Of a stretch of 64,000 nucleotides of DNA, positions 10,916 through 22,345 are shown piece after piece; position 1 is the first letter of the stretch; each line of letters begins with the position of its first letter. Location: positions 91,001 to 155,000 of the forward strand of contig CAUYUJ010015952.1 in assembly GCA_963575745.1 (NCBI GenBank). The letters are read 5' to 3'. Position numbers and translations under genes: made by a program. Below the pieces are notes generated by a model. The model was not told where the DNA came from. It searched no databases and saw nothing but the letters and a program-made list of their open reading frames with translations. Source of the stretch: Prorocentrum cordatum (taxonomy: Eukaryota > Sar > Dinophyceae > Prorocentrales > Prorocentraceae).

Positions 10916-11094
10916 GGCGATCGCAAGCATGGATTTAAGGGGGCGTGGATTAGCGACGGGTCCCCTTTCCACGGGGAATCGCCAATTTCCGCCGCCGAGC
11001 GGGGCGGCACCGGCCGCATTTTGAGGAGGGCACCTCCCCCGACCCATGGATTCGGCGACTGCGCGCCGAATCCATGGATCGCTACTCCATGTGG
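10916..11094 (+). repeat. Dispersed hairpin repeat, copy B
   Basis: Matches 380-546. This copy keeps a perfect 14-bp stem: CCATGGATTCGGCG at 11044-11057 and its complement at 11064-11077 around a 6-base loop, with BstXI-like CCATGG words at both stem ends. It starts 20 bp to the right of the transposon at 10732-10888, but the two are separate repeats because copy A has no such neighbour. Confidence 0.82.
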
Positions 11095-11244
11095 GCCCGC
11101 CCCTGAGAAACACAATGCCAAGCAGCGGCTCCCAGACTTGCACCACTCCGCGAGGAGATGCCCATCGAGAACTTAGGCTCCCCCCGTCTCGCGGTCGCGA
11201 GCGTCGTCCAGACTGGTTGTGACATGGCGCGACTGTGCCAAGAC

Positions 11245-11398
11245 GAGGAGGAGGAGGAGGAGGAGGAGGAGGAGGACAAGGAGGAGGAGGAGGAGGAGCG
11301 GGAAGAGGAGGAGGAGGAGGAGGAGGAGGAGGAGGAGGAGGAGGAGGAGGAGGAGGAGCGGGAGGGAGGAGGAGGAGGAGGAGGAGGAGGAGGAGGAA
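11245..11398. repeat. (GAG)n microsatellite
   Basis: A polypurine run of GAG units with a few GCGG and GGAAG interruptions. All long frames over it are poly-Glu, poly-Arg or poly-Gly. Confidence 0.95.
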
Positions 11399-12190
11399 AA
11401 CTGCCGACCAGAGCGACCCAGCACCAGAATGGTCGGCGGTCGCCTGTCGTGCGAACCTGGGGTGAAAAACGGCGAGCGTGGGACCCAGTGCCGGATTAAA
11501 AAAACGCGAAGAGCAGCCCGATCTGAGCGTGCCATGTGAAAGGAAGAGGAAAGGAAGAAGAGGAGACGAGAACGATGAGACAGAGGAGGGTGGCGAAGAC
11601 GAACGTCGAGGACGCCGAAAGGAGGGGGGTGGCGAACGATTTCTTCCTCGAGGCGTCACTCCGCCGGCGAGGCTCTCTGCGGATCCGCGGGGCCTTCCTC
11701 TGCCCGGCCAGGGCACGGGGCAGCGCGCACTCCGAGGGCGGAGGAGGGGGAGGAGGACGACGAGGACCAACGGGAGAAGCACCACCCGTTTCTCTTGTTT
11801 CGTCGTGTGCAGCAGGTGTTCTTGCAATGCTTGCAAGCTGCGATGGGCATAACGACTCGTGGAGCATGCTTGCTGCGAGCGCGTCTTCGCCTTTCTCCGT
11901 TATCTCGTTTCGGCCGGTCGCCCCGCCTTTCCTCCGCCTTCCTTGCTGGTTCTTCCCCTTGAGGGCAAACTGTGCGAGTACCGTGAGGGATCCCCGACGA
12001 TGTACGCACGCGCGGGCTTTTATTGTGGGTCGTTCCCTCAGCTCGCCTTCCGTCCTCGCCCTCTCCCCCTTCCTCCCCCTGGTGTTCGACGATGGCCAGG
12101 CATTGCGTGGAGTTGCCGTCCCCGTTGGCGACGTGATGGCTGCGACAGTGTGCTGGGGTCGCTGCTTCAGCCTGGAGGGTACAGCGCTGC
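11399..12190. other. Ambiguous open region, strand unresolved
   Basis: Both strands are open for more than 250 codons (+ from 11536, - to 11496). Neither shows a known domain, and both have compositions expected from GC-rich DNA. A purine-rich block occupies 11530-11640. I would not annotate a gene. Confidence 0.35.
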
Positions 12191-12221
12191 ATACAGTCGA
12201 ACATCTGATTAAGAAACCTCC

Positions 12222-12396
12222 CCCCAAAAAGCTGGCCCAGCGTTTCTTAACCAACTTGCTGGAAAGCTGGTTCAGTTTCTTAAGGGGATTGGTAGCCTCG
12301 GATCCTAGAAATGAATCGTGTACGGCCCTGGCTCCAAAAGCTGGCCCAGCGTTTCCTTAAGAAACTTCTGAAAAGCTGGCCCAGCCTTCTTGATTG
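12222..12396 (+). repeat. Interspersed AAAGCTGGCCCAGC repeats
   Basis: The word AAAAGCTGGCCCAGCGTTTC occurs near 12225 and 12334, with diverged copies near 12264 (AAAGCTGGTTCAG) and 12373 (AAAAGCTGGCCCAGCC). Each is followed by a CTTAA or similar. The word holds a GCTGG/CCAGC palindrome, and GTTTCCTTAAGAAAC is nearly palindromic too, so the cluster could fold into several hairpins. Confidence 0.7.
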
Positions 12397-12768
12397 ATAG
12401 CTTACTTAGTCATATTCTTGACTGTTGATCAGATTCTTGACCGTGGTGCAGCATCGGCCTTCACCCCTTGCGGTGGTGGATCTGCTCCACGATCCTTTTT
12501 GTTCCATGTGGCCCGTACTACGCACGGCACGCGCGCGAGCTCACGGGCCAGGCGCCCCAGAGGGCCTGTTCCGCGTGCTACAAGAGCGTCGGTCTGTGGC
12601 TCACAGACGCGCGCGCTGGAGGTACTGCATGATGGCGTGCATGGACTCGCAGGACCCCCTTGGCGGCAAGAGCGCGCGGGGCGGGCGGGGCAGGGCCGCG
12701 GAGGGCGGCATGGCGAGGGCGGTGGGGCAGGCAGGGAGTGGAGCGGAGTGCTTCGGCTTCTTCTTCTT

Positions 12769-12852
12769 TTGCGTGTGTGTGCGCGTGTGTGCGTGCACGC
12801 GTGTGCGCTCGTGTGTGCGCGCGTGTGTGTGTGTGTGTGGGTGGGGGGGGCG
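12769..12852. repeat. Alternating TG/CG tract
   Basis: About 80 bases of nearly strict purine-pyrimidine alternation (GTGTGTGCGCGTGTGTGCGTG and similar), ending in a G run. Such tracts can adopt Z-DNA. No gene is attached. Confidence 0.9.
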
Positions 12853-13077
12853 GAACGGCGGCTGTGAGTGATCGCTGAGCTGTCTCCACCCCCGATTCGG
12901 CCGTGGACCTGTTCGTGATTCCCCCTGGTCAGCTGCGCTTCACGTGGTGCGGTGGCCTGCAGGCCCCACAGACCGGCCGACCTCGTACCCTTCTGCCACG
13001 TTGCCCGTCGATATGCGCTCCGTCCAAGGAAATTGATCGTCGGTCGCTTCGGGTCCAGCCGAGCTGTTGTACCTCTC

Positions 13078-13360
13078 AGGGTCTATGATCTGATCGATCC
13101 GATTCAGTGTCGATTTCGGCTGGCCCGATCCGATTCGATTCCGATATTCCCACGATCCGATCCGATGCGGCCCTGTCCGATGCCTGTATGGCGAGAAGGA
13201 GGAGGAAGAGGAGGAGGAGGAGGATGAGGAGGAGGGGAAGGAAGAGAGGGAGGAGGAGGGGAAGGAGGAGGAGGAGGAGGAGGAGGAAGAGGAGTAAGAG
13301 GACGAGGAGGAGGAGGACGAGGAGGACGAGGAGGAGGAGGAGGAGGAGTTACGGAGTTAT
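13078..13360. repeat. GATCCGAT repeats followed by (GGA)n
   Basis: At 13086-13180 words such as GATCCGATTC and GATCCGATCCGATGCGG recur irregularly. From 13194 a GGA/GAG polypurine tract runs to 13350 with short interruptions. Confidence 0.85.
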
Positions 13361-13394
13361 GGATATTGCGAATGTCGGTTGATGACGACTGGAA

Positions 13395-14820
13395 TTACAA
13401 CCTCGCCTTACCAGTAACCCGTCTTGCCTTCTCAGACGCACTGTGGGCCTTTGGCAATTTGCCTTGCGATATGGTATGAAGATAACTAACCCGATTACAC
13501 GTGGCATGTCCTGGGCAAGGGGCCCCACGCTTCGCGAGCTGCGGAGCTGCGAGGCTGCCACATCTATCACAGAACCAGATTCCCGTTGGCGGCCGATCCG
13601 AACGCGACGTACACGCCACCCTCGACCACGCGCAACGACGGCACCTCGACCAGTTCCATAGCACACAGCTTGCGCTCGAGCTCGTACGGCAGCAAGATGA
13701 GCTACGACGCCAGGCCGCACAGAGTTGGACGGAGACACCTGTTAATCCCCCTCCTGGGCCGGCCGCTGCGCCGACTGCTCCGCCTCCCTCAGTAATGACG
13801 TTCAGCGGCGACGACAGGGAGTGCCCTAATTGACTGCCTAGAGGTCTTTCCGCTCGGCGAGTGGCTGGCGCGCCTGCAGTGCCGCCACATCCTAACGTCA
13901 AGCATGCCACCTGCAGCCTTAGCAGAGCACAGACAGCCGGTTGGTGTACTGTCCAGCGTGCCGCGGACAAGCCGACGTCATCGCTGAGTTCCGCTGCGTT
14001 GGTGTGGGTCGTGCGCCGACGGTTCTGGTGCCTGTGGCACCGGCCCGCGCGACAGCAGACAGTGCACCTGCGGTTCACGCAACTGTGTTGCCAGCCCGCG
14101 CAGCGTCGGACAAGGAGGTGCCAATGGAGATCGCACCGCGGCAGGACCTTGTGCAGTCTCCCCGGCTGGTCCCTGCCCTCCAGGCGTTTCGGCCAGACCT
14201 AATAGGGTCGCTGGGCAACGTCCGCAGTAGAAACGGTGGTGCCTCGCGACGCCGCCGCGAGCGCCGAGTGCGCGCGGGGTGGGCGCGAACGGCCGCGGGA
14301 AGTCTCTGGCGATTGCGTCGCCAGTGCCTAGTTACCCTGCAGCAGAGCGCATGCTCCGGAAAGCGAAGATAAAACAAGGCCAAGTGCCGAAAGTACTGAG
14401 GGTCGTATAGAACCGCTGCGACGACTTCGGCACCGACCTCGCAGGTCTGGCCCCAGCTCTTCTGGCCTCCCAGTCATTGGCGAGCGAGCAGGGCTACACC
14501 GACGAGTGCGACGACGACGACGACCTCCATGGCAACCTCGCCTCAGGTTTGCCGACCCGGCGGTTCGTTCCAGCGCTCGTCGGCCCCGGCGCCGGATCGC
14601 CATTTGGCGAGTGCTCAAACATCGCAGTCCACCGAGTTCGACGCCACCCACCAGCTCCTCACCTGTCCCCCCCACTCGACTGCGGCGCCGACGTCGTGGA
14701 AGTATGTGGTGGGGGGGCGCGAACTAGCAGACTAGCTATTCGCCGCCGCCTCAGAGCTGGCGGGAACTTCGACTTGGTTACTGACTGCAACCTCAACGAC
14801 GCGAGCCAACAGCAAGCGGT
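13395..14820 (+). pseudogene. Probable gag region of decayed copia element
   Basis: Immediately upstream of copia-type sequence, several + frames have protein-like segments, for example HATLDHAQRRHLDQFHSTQL and VRQQDELRRQAAQSWTETP near 13600-13760 and CPACRGQADVIAEFRC near 13950. The frame changes more than once and stops intervene. The order (before integrase and RT) is what a gag-protease region would show, but no protease DSG/DTG motif or CCHC knuckle was secured, so the label is by position. Confidence 0.4.
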
Positions 14821-14826
14821 GGAGCG

Positions 14827-16620
14827 ATGCGTTCGCTAACGCCGGCCCCTGTAGCCATCGTGGCTCATACCTGCCAGCCCTTCGGCCGTTGGGCTGCGTT
14901 CAACTGCGAACGCAACCGCGGCGCCTGGCTGCGCGCCTTCGAGGGCGCGGCCCCACGCGGCCGATTCTGCTGTTACCTGCCACAGCTGCAGATCGAGCCA
15001 GGCGGCTACTTCGTCGACGAGCAGCCCGAACCATCGCGGCTGCGCGCCGAGCCGCCCTGGCCAAAGGTGCTGGCAGCGCAGAGCGTGGACAAGGTTATCT
15101 TTGACCAGCGCTATAACTTGGGCTTCGGGATCGCCGCGAAGGCATCTCGAGGAAAACTGCTGGGCTGGTCTCCAACGCTCCGGAGATCTTCGATCAGTTC
15201 TCCGAGCCCCGCTGCCCGGGCAAGCGCCCGCGCGTCCGCGTCGAGGGTCGCGACTGCTTCGGCGTTCAGATTTGACCATGGGAGATGGCCGGGCGACTCG
15301 TCCAGAGCATGCTGGACTTACGTCGCCTTTTGCGGAGTCCGCAACTCGCGAACTGCGTTCGCGAATGCGGCCTCCGATCGGCAGCCTTCCCAGCCGTGGC
15401 TGCAGGCGCCGCCGAGGGAGAGTTCAGGCGCGAAGTTGCAGCCGAACGCGCGCGCTACACATGCGAGGCGTGCACGCTCAACGCGCGGGCGGACTCGCGC
15501 ATGCACTCCAGGGGTCCAGCGGCGTGCCAATGCCCTCAGAGCGCGCCGATTCGCCGGCAGTGCCCCAGCTGCTAGGGGGTTAAAGGAACGCGTTCGCCCC
15601 GCGCGCACACGCGCGTTTGGCAAGCGCAGGTTCGCGGATGGCGCCAGGCTTCGGGGCCAGGACCTTCGGCAACTGGGAGGGCGCCAATGGCGTGCAGCTC
15701 ACCGAGCAGGCACGACAATGCCCAGACGTCCTCGCAGCCCTGCGATATCTTTCCTGCGGATGCTTTCAGCTACCAGACTCGCGCTGCACGACTCTTCCGC
15801 GGGCAGAAATCTATGGGCAATTGTCAGGAGGGAAAAAACACGCAGACGCAATTAATCGTCGACCCCAAGAAAATATGGGAGAATAGGGGAAGTGGGGGGA
15901 AGACAGAAATCCAGAAAGTATGGGAAAATATGGGGAATCTTTTTATTTGTGTGTATTTATTTGTGTGTCCCAGGGCCCCTTCAAATTGGTGGGGCTGCAC
16001 CCGCAGCTCGGCCATCTGGCGGGCCCCTCGGAACCCCGCCGGCGCCCGGCTTGTCCATTTCAACGGCGTCGCGTTTGACGCCCGCCAGCCCATCGGCAAG
16101 CATTGGAAGGGGGCTCGCATCATCTAGTTTATCTTGGGCGACGAGCCGTTGCTGGCAACGGGTGCCAGACAGGGCCCGGACGGAACGTTAGATGATTGTG
16201 TTATTGGCGTTCCCGAGGACGCCGCCAGCGCCGCCGAAGATGGACCACCGTCGGCCATGGAAATGCCAGGGGAGACCGGCCGCGATTTCTCTGGCCACAT
16301 CCAACGGGCGGCGTTGGCAGCCTGCCGCGAAGTCGCGGGGGCAGAAGATCTGGCCCGGGAGCTGGAGGAGCTGGGGGGCGCCGACAGCCAGCGCGTGATC
16401 TCCGCTGCCGTCGGGCGCGCCGCAGCCGACCTAGGCCGCGCGCCACGCGAGCGAGTGTCCCCGGCACTTCGAGACGGAGCACCAGCCGCAGATCATCCAC
16501 GCGCAGTGCCCTCGCTACTGTCGCGGGGCCTCCTTGGACGATTGCGCCACGCCAGTGGAAGTGGACGTCGGAGGTGGGCATGTGGAGTTGCACCTGGACC
16601 CAGAGGTGCGCGAAGCATTC
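14827..16620 (+). pseudogene. Central part of Ty1/copia-like polyprotein, frameshifted
   Basis: The frame from 14827 contains FCCYLPQLQIEPGGYFVDEQ, a form of the motif in which dinoflagellate copia-like elements have a QxxRGxxFxxEHP-type sequence, followed by a tract resembling GxxxKxTGWxTNSP (here AAKASRGKLLGWSPTL). After a frame change, HFNGVAFDARQPIGKHWKGA near 16056-16115 matches the usual F(D)ARxxHxxxxWxGxR block just upstream of the RT. The insertion at 15824-15983 interrupts the region. Stops and at least three frame changes show the copy is dead. Confidence 0.6.
15824..15983 (+). mobile_element. ATATGGGA element, copy 1
   Basis: A 160-bp sequence matching 62124-62285 over its length. 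It begins TCAGGAGGG and ends GGGCCCCTTCA, with inner repeats of a word like AAATATGGGA and a right part TTTGTGTGTATTTATTTGTG. It is flanked by the 5-bp direct repeat AATTG (15819-15823 and 15984-15988). Termini are only weakly inverted. Its position inside the copia remnant shows it inserted after the retrotransposon. Confidence 0.82.
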
Positions 16621-17751
16621 CCGAGCTTGAACGAGGCTGCGTCCAGCGACTTTGTCGCCAGCGCGACTCAGACAGCCATGCTTAATTTTTATGCCGCCGC
16701 CAAAACCGCGGTCGTCAAGCGCGACGCCAGCCTTCTGTCCAACGGGGAAGTGTCAAGGCTGCCGAAGGGGGAGCAGCGGCCATTCTCGAGGAGCTCACCA
16801 ACTGGGTCAAGTGCATATGTCCGAAAAGTAGTGGATCCCAGACATGTCTGCAAGTGGGAGCACCGGAAGAGATCAGACGGCAAGACTGCCAGGATCACCC
16901 CATCACGCGCGGCGTTGAGGGGCTTCCGCGACATGGACGCCAAAGCCCTGCAGACGTTCGCCGGGGCAGCGAAGCGGGAGTTTCAGCGCCCATTATCCTC
17001 GGAGGCGGCGCGTCGCCCCGACTGGGCGCGCGACGCCGTTGACGTCGAGAAGGCACTTCTGCAAGACATGACATATGCAGAGATGCAGGAGCAAGGCGAA
17101 GCACCTCGAGGGGTGAACTTCACCCTGCCACGCGGCAGTGCAGACATCCTCAGGCAGGTGCCCAGCTGCGAGGGCCTCGACGAGCGGACCGAGTGCCTGC
17201 GCTGCATCAAGCCGGGCACAGGCTGCAAGGATGCGCCCCGAGCCTTCTCCATGAAGCTTGCCCAGGTCACGCGCTCACCTGGGCGTAGCGCCAAACCTAC
17301 TAGTTGGGGCCGGGCGCTTGAGGTCAAGCGCGTGACGTCTGGCAGCTGTGCTGCCGGCGTCTCACAGCGAGTGCTCACGTTGTCCAGGCGCGTTGACGAT
17401 TTGAAGATCGCTGGGCACAAGGGGCACGTCGACTGGCTGATCAACCACATCGAGAGCATCTTTGGCAAGGGGAAGGGCGACTACGACGACTTCACCAACT
17501 GGGGAGTGCACCGGCGCCGCAGCGCCGAGGGCACCATGACGCGCGACCAGGGCGAGTGCATCGACGCCCTGATACCGATCAGACACGTCGACCTGGCCAA
17601 GGCCGAGGCTGACGAGCCGGCCAGAGGTCAGCATCCCGACCTCTTTGTCTCCCTCCTGGGAGCAGCGGCCTACGTGCTCTCACCCGGCACCGCGTCGCAG
17701 CGCGCGTCGTCGCCCTGCGGGGGGCCGACCGAGAGCAGGCTGCTCATCTGA
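16534..17751 (+). pseudogene. Ty1/copia-like reverse transcriptase fragment
   Basis: An open frame of 405 codons holds the copia RT order. AVDVEKALLQDM (about residue 167) corresponds to the DVxxAFL motif A. CIKPGTGCKDAPRAF corresponds to the LxKALYGLKQAPRAW signature. RVDDLKIAG with catalytic-type Asp288-Asp289 corresponds to YVDDxLIxG. IESIFGKGKGDYDDFTNWGV corresponds to the following FxxKDLGxxxFxLG segment. Tyr-to-Arg and other changes in conserved positions, and frameshifts on both sides, point to a non-functional copy. The start given is simply the first Met of the frame. Confidence 0.7.
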
Positions 17752-18390
17752 CGCGTGACGCGGCGCAACTCCGCTGTCCTGGCCATGCAGAAGACCAAGG
17801 CATGCGTCGCATTTTCACCAACTGAGAGCGCCGGGCCGGGCGCCTCATCGCGCGCAGCGACGGGTCATTCAGGGGTGGGGAAGAGTCGGGGTGCGGCATG
17901 ACATATGCCGTTGCGTGCGTCTCGGCACTTTCCGCCGCGCCGGCAAACAGGCGCGCCGCCTGCTGGGCCCAGTGAGCCAATCACGCAAGCTGGCGTGCGG
18001 ATCCTTATTCGGCCCCGAGCTGCTCGCGCCATGCGGCGCGGCAGACGGTCTGCGGGCGCCCCCCCCTCGCGCTGCGCGAGATGGTGCGCGGCCCCGACTC
18101 CGCCGAGGAGATCGGGGGGCTGAGGGGGAAGGAGGTGGCGCGATCCTTGCGGACCTCGTCGTGGACGGCGCGTCCGTCTTCCGCGCCCTGCTCACGGGCC
18201 CGATCTGGCCGTCCGAGAAAGGCGCGGCTGGCCGCGCGCGGCGGTGAGCCGACCAACTGCGCTCCAAGCAGATCGACGACTTGCATTGCTGCGCCACTCG
18301 GGACATGCGGGCCGACCCCATGACCCAAGGCAGCGTGGGCCGAGAGCTAGTCCTCAGAGGGTGGTCAGCTAGATCAGCCACGACCACGCC
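17752..18390 (+). pseudogene. C-terminal (RNase H region) remnant of copia element
   Basis: Downstream of the RT the frame is broken, but the segment around 18265-18370 reads IDDLHCCATRDMRADPMTQG and SVGRELVL, a good match to the copia C-terminal block in which xTxxMxADxLTKxxxxxxL closes the polyprotein. This orients the element on + and puts its coding end near 18370. No long terminal repeats were recognised on either side. Confidence 0.6.
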
Positions 18391-19430
18391 GCGGTCAAGT
18401 ACAGCGACGAGAAGCTGAAGAAGGCCGCCCCGCGCTCACAGCATTGCTCACCCACGCAGAAAATATGAGATGACTCTTGTGACTGCATCACGAGGTCACG
18501 CGGAGTCGGAAAGCGGATATACATCCAAGAGCCGCATTGGCCAATTGGGGGTGGGATGCGAGCTTTCTTTCCGAAAGCTGGATTTGCCCACTGGGTGTGG
18601 GATGCGGGCTCCAACGCACGCGGGCACCCACGTGCGAGATTGACGAGTAGAGCATTCAAGTGAGCGGAGTTGCTTGGGCCGTGTCCAGGCAGCTCGCGGT
18701 TGCTGTGGCAATGCTCCTGAATAGTCTCGCCGTATACAGGCGGGGAGATGTATTCGCCTGTTTCGGCCTGTCCCGCGGGCTCTAGCGGGGGTACCTCCAT
18801 CCCTTCCACGGGCGCCGTAAAACGTTTTTGCGGCCGGCGCCGCGGGGGACCTATGTCCGTTAACCCAGGGATTTGTCGAACTCAGGTGAGCCTGTCCCCT
18901 TGCGGCCAGGCAGCTTTGTGCATGAGAAGGGCGGTCAGTAGAGTTTTTTTGCTGCAGCTGTCTGCTTGACTTCACAAAGCACGACAAGTTCGTTTGAGCA
19001 CCAGACTCGAACGGCAGGTCCTCCTGCCTGGCCTGCTTCTCGCCTTGTCCATGCCGTTGCCGTATTGGATCTCAGGGATCCGATGCCGCGCCCGCTCGAC
19101 ACGCTATACATAGATTTAGATTGTTCCTTCACGGCAAATCATCTGTCACCTTCCACATCTTCGTTTCTAGTCCCCTTCTCCTTCCCCCCTCCACAGGAGA
19201 CCCTCCCCTTCCACCCCCTCTTCCGCCGCCGCAGGAGACACTGACGCTCCGCCACGGCGTCGCCGCCGCGGCGGCCGTTTCCGCGGCCGCAGGGAGGCCC
19301 GTGAGCCGCCCCCACCGCGCTCCCGAGGGCCAGTGGGGCCTTATCTTCCTCCCCCTCGTCTCCTCCTCGTCCTCTGCTGACGCTGCTCTTCCTCATCCTT
19401 CGTCTCCTCTGCCCGTTCCTATTCCTCTTC
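18391..19430. other. Unassigned segment
   Basis: A fragment near 18530-18605 repeats words like GGATGCGAGCTTTCTTTCCG and GGGATGCGGGCTCC loosely. Minus-strand frames at 18369-18987 have no motif. CT-rich DNA begins near 19160. No gene is supported. Confidence 0.35.
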
Positions 19431-19436
19431 TTTTCA

Positions 19437-19672
19437 TTCCCCTGTTGCTGCTGCTGCTGCTGCTGCTGCTCTCCTCCTCCTCCTCCTCCTCCTCCTCCCC
19501 CTCCTCCTCCTCTTCCTCCTCGTTTCCTGTTCCTCTTCCTCCTCGTCTTCCTGTTCCTCTTCCTCCTCGTCTTCCCGTTCCTCTTCCTCCTCCTCCTCCT
19601 CCTCTTCCTCCTCCTCCTCCTCCTCCTCCGCCTCCTCCTCCTCCTCCCTCTCCTTTCCCCCTCCTGCCTCGC
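19437..19672. repeat. (TCC)n/(CTT) pyrimidine tract
   Basis: CTG units at 19445-19471 run into TCC/TCT units with repeated CCTCTTCCTCCTCGTCTTCC blocks at about 19520-19590. The complementary strand gives poly-Gly and poly-Glu frames. Confidence 0.93.
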
Positions 19673-19799
19673 AGCGAGATGCTATCCCGCTTGGAGCTAA
19701 GCCCAGACCTTCGACATTCGAGTGCTGTTTTGGACACTTCTTTCACCCTCTTCGGGGTCTCCAGGAGGCACCCCCCAGAGTTACGGAGCCGATTGAAGG

Positions 19800-20640
19800 C
19801 AGTTTGAGAGCTCTTGGGGGCCATGTTCGGGTTTTTATGTACCTCTTTTAGGCCTCTTGGGCCTTCAGACGCCCCAAGCCGCGCCCCAGACGTTTCAAGA
19901 GGGTTCCCTGACGGCCCCCACCACGGCCAGAACAAGCAACTATTATGGATTTGTTCAGGGGGTTCCGTGTTTTTGGGGATTCCGCCTTTCGGCTTCCCTC
20001 TGCTCCTCCAACCCAGCCCCAGACGCACAACCACCCGCTTCAAGACTGTTCCGGAAGCTCCCCACGGGGGCGCCCGGAGCACCCAAGATGCCCCAAAGCC
20101 GCCCAAGGACGCCTCCAGGACAGCCCAACAGGGCACGGAGTCGCTCCCGAGTTGCTGGGAAATCGCTCCCAGACGCCCGCGGTCGCTTTCTGACGGCCCA
20201 CCATGCCCCCGAGGCTCTCCACGAAAGTTCCCCGACGGCTCACAACTCCCCCCAGACGCTCCAGAAGGGCTCCCAGACGGCACCCAAGAGGGCCCCACGA
20301 GGCAAACATATTGTGTGTTTCCTTAGGTTTTTGGTCTGTTTTGGAGCTTCCGCTTCTTTGGCGTGCCGATGTTCCAGACTGGCCCCAGAAGCACCGCAAC
20401 CCGCTTCAAGAGAGGCGCTCAGAGCATCCAAGAGGCCCCCAAACCGCTTCAAGACATGTCCCGGACAGCCCAACAGGACTCCGAGTCGCGCCCGAGCCGC
20501 CGGAAAATTAGTTCCAGGCGCCCGCGGTCGTCTCCAGACGGCCCTCCACTCCCCTGAGGCTCCACGAAGACTCCCTGACGGCCCAAACCGCGCCCCACAC
20601 GCTCCCAGAGGGTTCCCTGACGGCCGCAGAGGCCAAAACA
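19800..20640. repeat. Degenerate CCAGACGG/CAAGAGG minisatellite
   Basis: The region is built of loosely repeated 12-20 bp words such as CCAGACGGC, CCCAAGAGGC, TCCCAGACG and CTCCCGACGGC. Two larger blocks resemble each other: near 19925-20060 and near 20310-20420 a TTTTGG..TTCCGCTTT..CTTCC..CCAGCCCCAGA sequence recurs, and again near 20655-20725, giving a longer period of about 350-385 bp. Both strands stay open in all frames, an effect of the repeats, so no gene is called. Confidence 0.65.
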
Positions 20641-20730
20641 GTCACCAATCATTGATATTCTTTTGGTTTTGATGTTTTAGGGGGATTCCGCCTTTTCGAC
20701 TTGCCGACGCTCCAACCCAGCCCCAGATGT

Positions 20731-20965
20731 ATGGGAATGCAATGTAATGACATGGATCGCAGTGTAATGTAATGTAATGTATTATAGTGTAATACAATAG
20801 ACTGCGATATAATGTTGTGTATGTATGTGTGAAGGTATGTATGCATGCATGCATGCATGCATGACTGCATGACTGCATGACTGCATGTATGTACGCATGT
20901 ATACCTGAATGTTTGTCTATATGCCTGTCTGCATGCATGTATGTATGCATGCATGTAATGCATAT
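20731..20965. repeat. AATGT and ATGC simple-sequence block
   Basis: TAATGTAATG units at 20735-20780 are followed by TATGTATG and GCATGCATG units to about 20960. Frames on both strands are Tyr/His/Met/Cys-rich artefacts. Confidence 0.9.
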
Positions 20966-21149
20966 TGTAGTGGCCTTCGGCCAGTGCCGCCGATCCGGGG
21001 CGCTCCGACTGATGTGATCCTTCTTCGCCCTCGTCCCTCCTCTCTTTTTCCCTCCCCTCCTCTCACTCAGCATTTATCCAGTGGCCGTCGGCCTATCCCG
21101 CCACCGTGCGTGGGTGGTGGGTCAGAGGCCTCATGGATGCTGGTTGGGA

Positions 21150-21345
21150 TCTCGTGGTTGGCTGGGACTTCTGGGGGCCTCTTGGGCGCCTCTTGGGGCT
21201 TCTTGGGGGCCTCTTGGGCCTCTTGGGGCCACTAGAGGGCCTCTTGGGGGTCTCTTGGGAGCCTCTTGGGGCTTCTTGGGGGCCTCTTCTGCGCCCCTTG
21301 GGGCCTCTTGGAGGCCTCCTCGGAGCCTCTTGGTGCGGGAGGGGT
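21150..21345 (+). repeat. GGCCTCTTGGGG minisatellite
   Basis: About 15 tandem units of GGGGCCTCTTGG with length variants of 11-17 bp. The same unit occurs at 55613-55850, and related GGCCCTCTTGG words at 25800-26340, 47770-48300 and 52370-52975. Confidence 0.9.
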
Positions 21346-21544
21346 GGTACTCGAGTTCGGAACCCCCTCGGAGGCCACGATCCTTGTGAGGGGTGTCAAA
21401 AAACGCATCCGCCGGAAACTCGCACCCCTCCCCCCCCCCCACCCCCCCTTCCCCGGCAGAGCCACCCCGGCAACCCCCCCAGAGGCTGAGGCTCAGCCTC
21501 GAGGCTGTAGCTGAGACTCCTTGAAACTCACACGCCGGATCGGC

Positions 21545-21664
21545 GGATATGTATGCATGCATGTTTGTATGCATGCATGCATGCATGAATGAGTGCATAT
21601 GCATGTATATATGCATGCATGATTGTGCACATTACTGTCCCTACGCATGTATACATCTATGTGT

Positions 21665-21719
<55 letters not shown>

Positions 21720-22245
21720 GTTGCAGGCGTTCATATATGCATGTACGTGTATGTGCATACGTTTGTATATGCGCATGCATGCATGCATATGTAAATGCAT
21801 GTGCATGGTTGCTGATTTTTGGTTGTGCATGCATATATTCATGCATGCATGCATTCGTGTATGTTTGTGTTCATGTATACATGTATGCACGCATGCATGC
21901 ACGTACGTATGTTTGTATGCATGCATGTATGCGTGTATATATGTATGTATGTATGTAGTCATGTTCGTATGTATACGTGTAGGTATGTATGTATGCATAT
22001 ATGTATGTATGCATGTATATATGTATGCATGTTTGCATGCATGTATGCATCTATGTGTGTATGCATGTATGCATCTATGTGTATGACTGGATGTATAGTA
22101 TAGTTGATTAGCATATGCATGCATGTATGTATGAATATATGTATGTATGTATGTGTGCATGCATGCATGTATGTACATGACTATGTATACATGTATGACT
22201 GCATGCATGCACGTATGCATCGATATAACGAATGCATGAACATAT
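21545..22245. repeat. TATG/CATG tetranucleotide array with a TA tract
   Basis: About 700 bp of ATGC, ATGT and ATAC words, with a pure (TA)n run at 21672-21713. Translation gives Tyr-Ile-His-Ala-Cys-Met repeats in every frame, which explains the long open frames here. The block is palindromic on a fine scale (GCATGCATGC) and could extrude hairpins. Confidence 0.95.
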
Positions 22246-22345
22246 AGGGGTAGATCTCCCCTATCGTAGCTCTGTGAGTGAACACGGAGACCACACTTAG
22301 CCCTCGGCAGGCAGGACGCGCGTATCATTATCGCGGCCTCCTGCT

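Noticed and set aside
13395-14383. Minus-strand Cys/Arg-rich frames opposite the copia gag region
   Set aside because: The opposite strand has the element's order and motifs. These are shadow frames.
14852-14870. GTAGCCATCGTGGCTCA, similar to the spliced leader core
   Set aside because: It lies inside a frame with copia-like protein similarity, has two mismatches in the core and an insertion, and is self-complementary (GAGCCA/TGGCTC). Chance is more likely.
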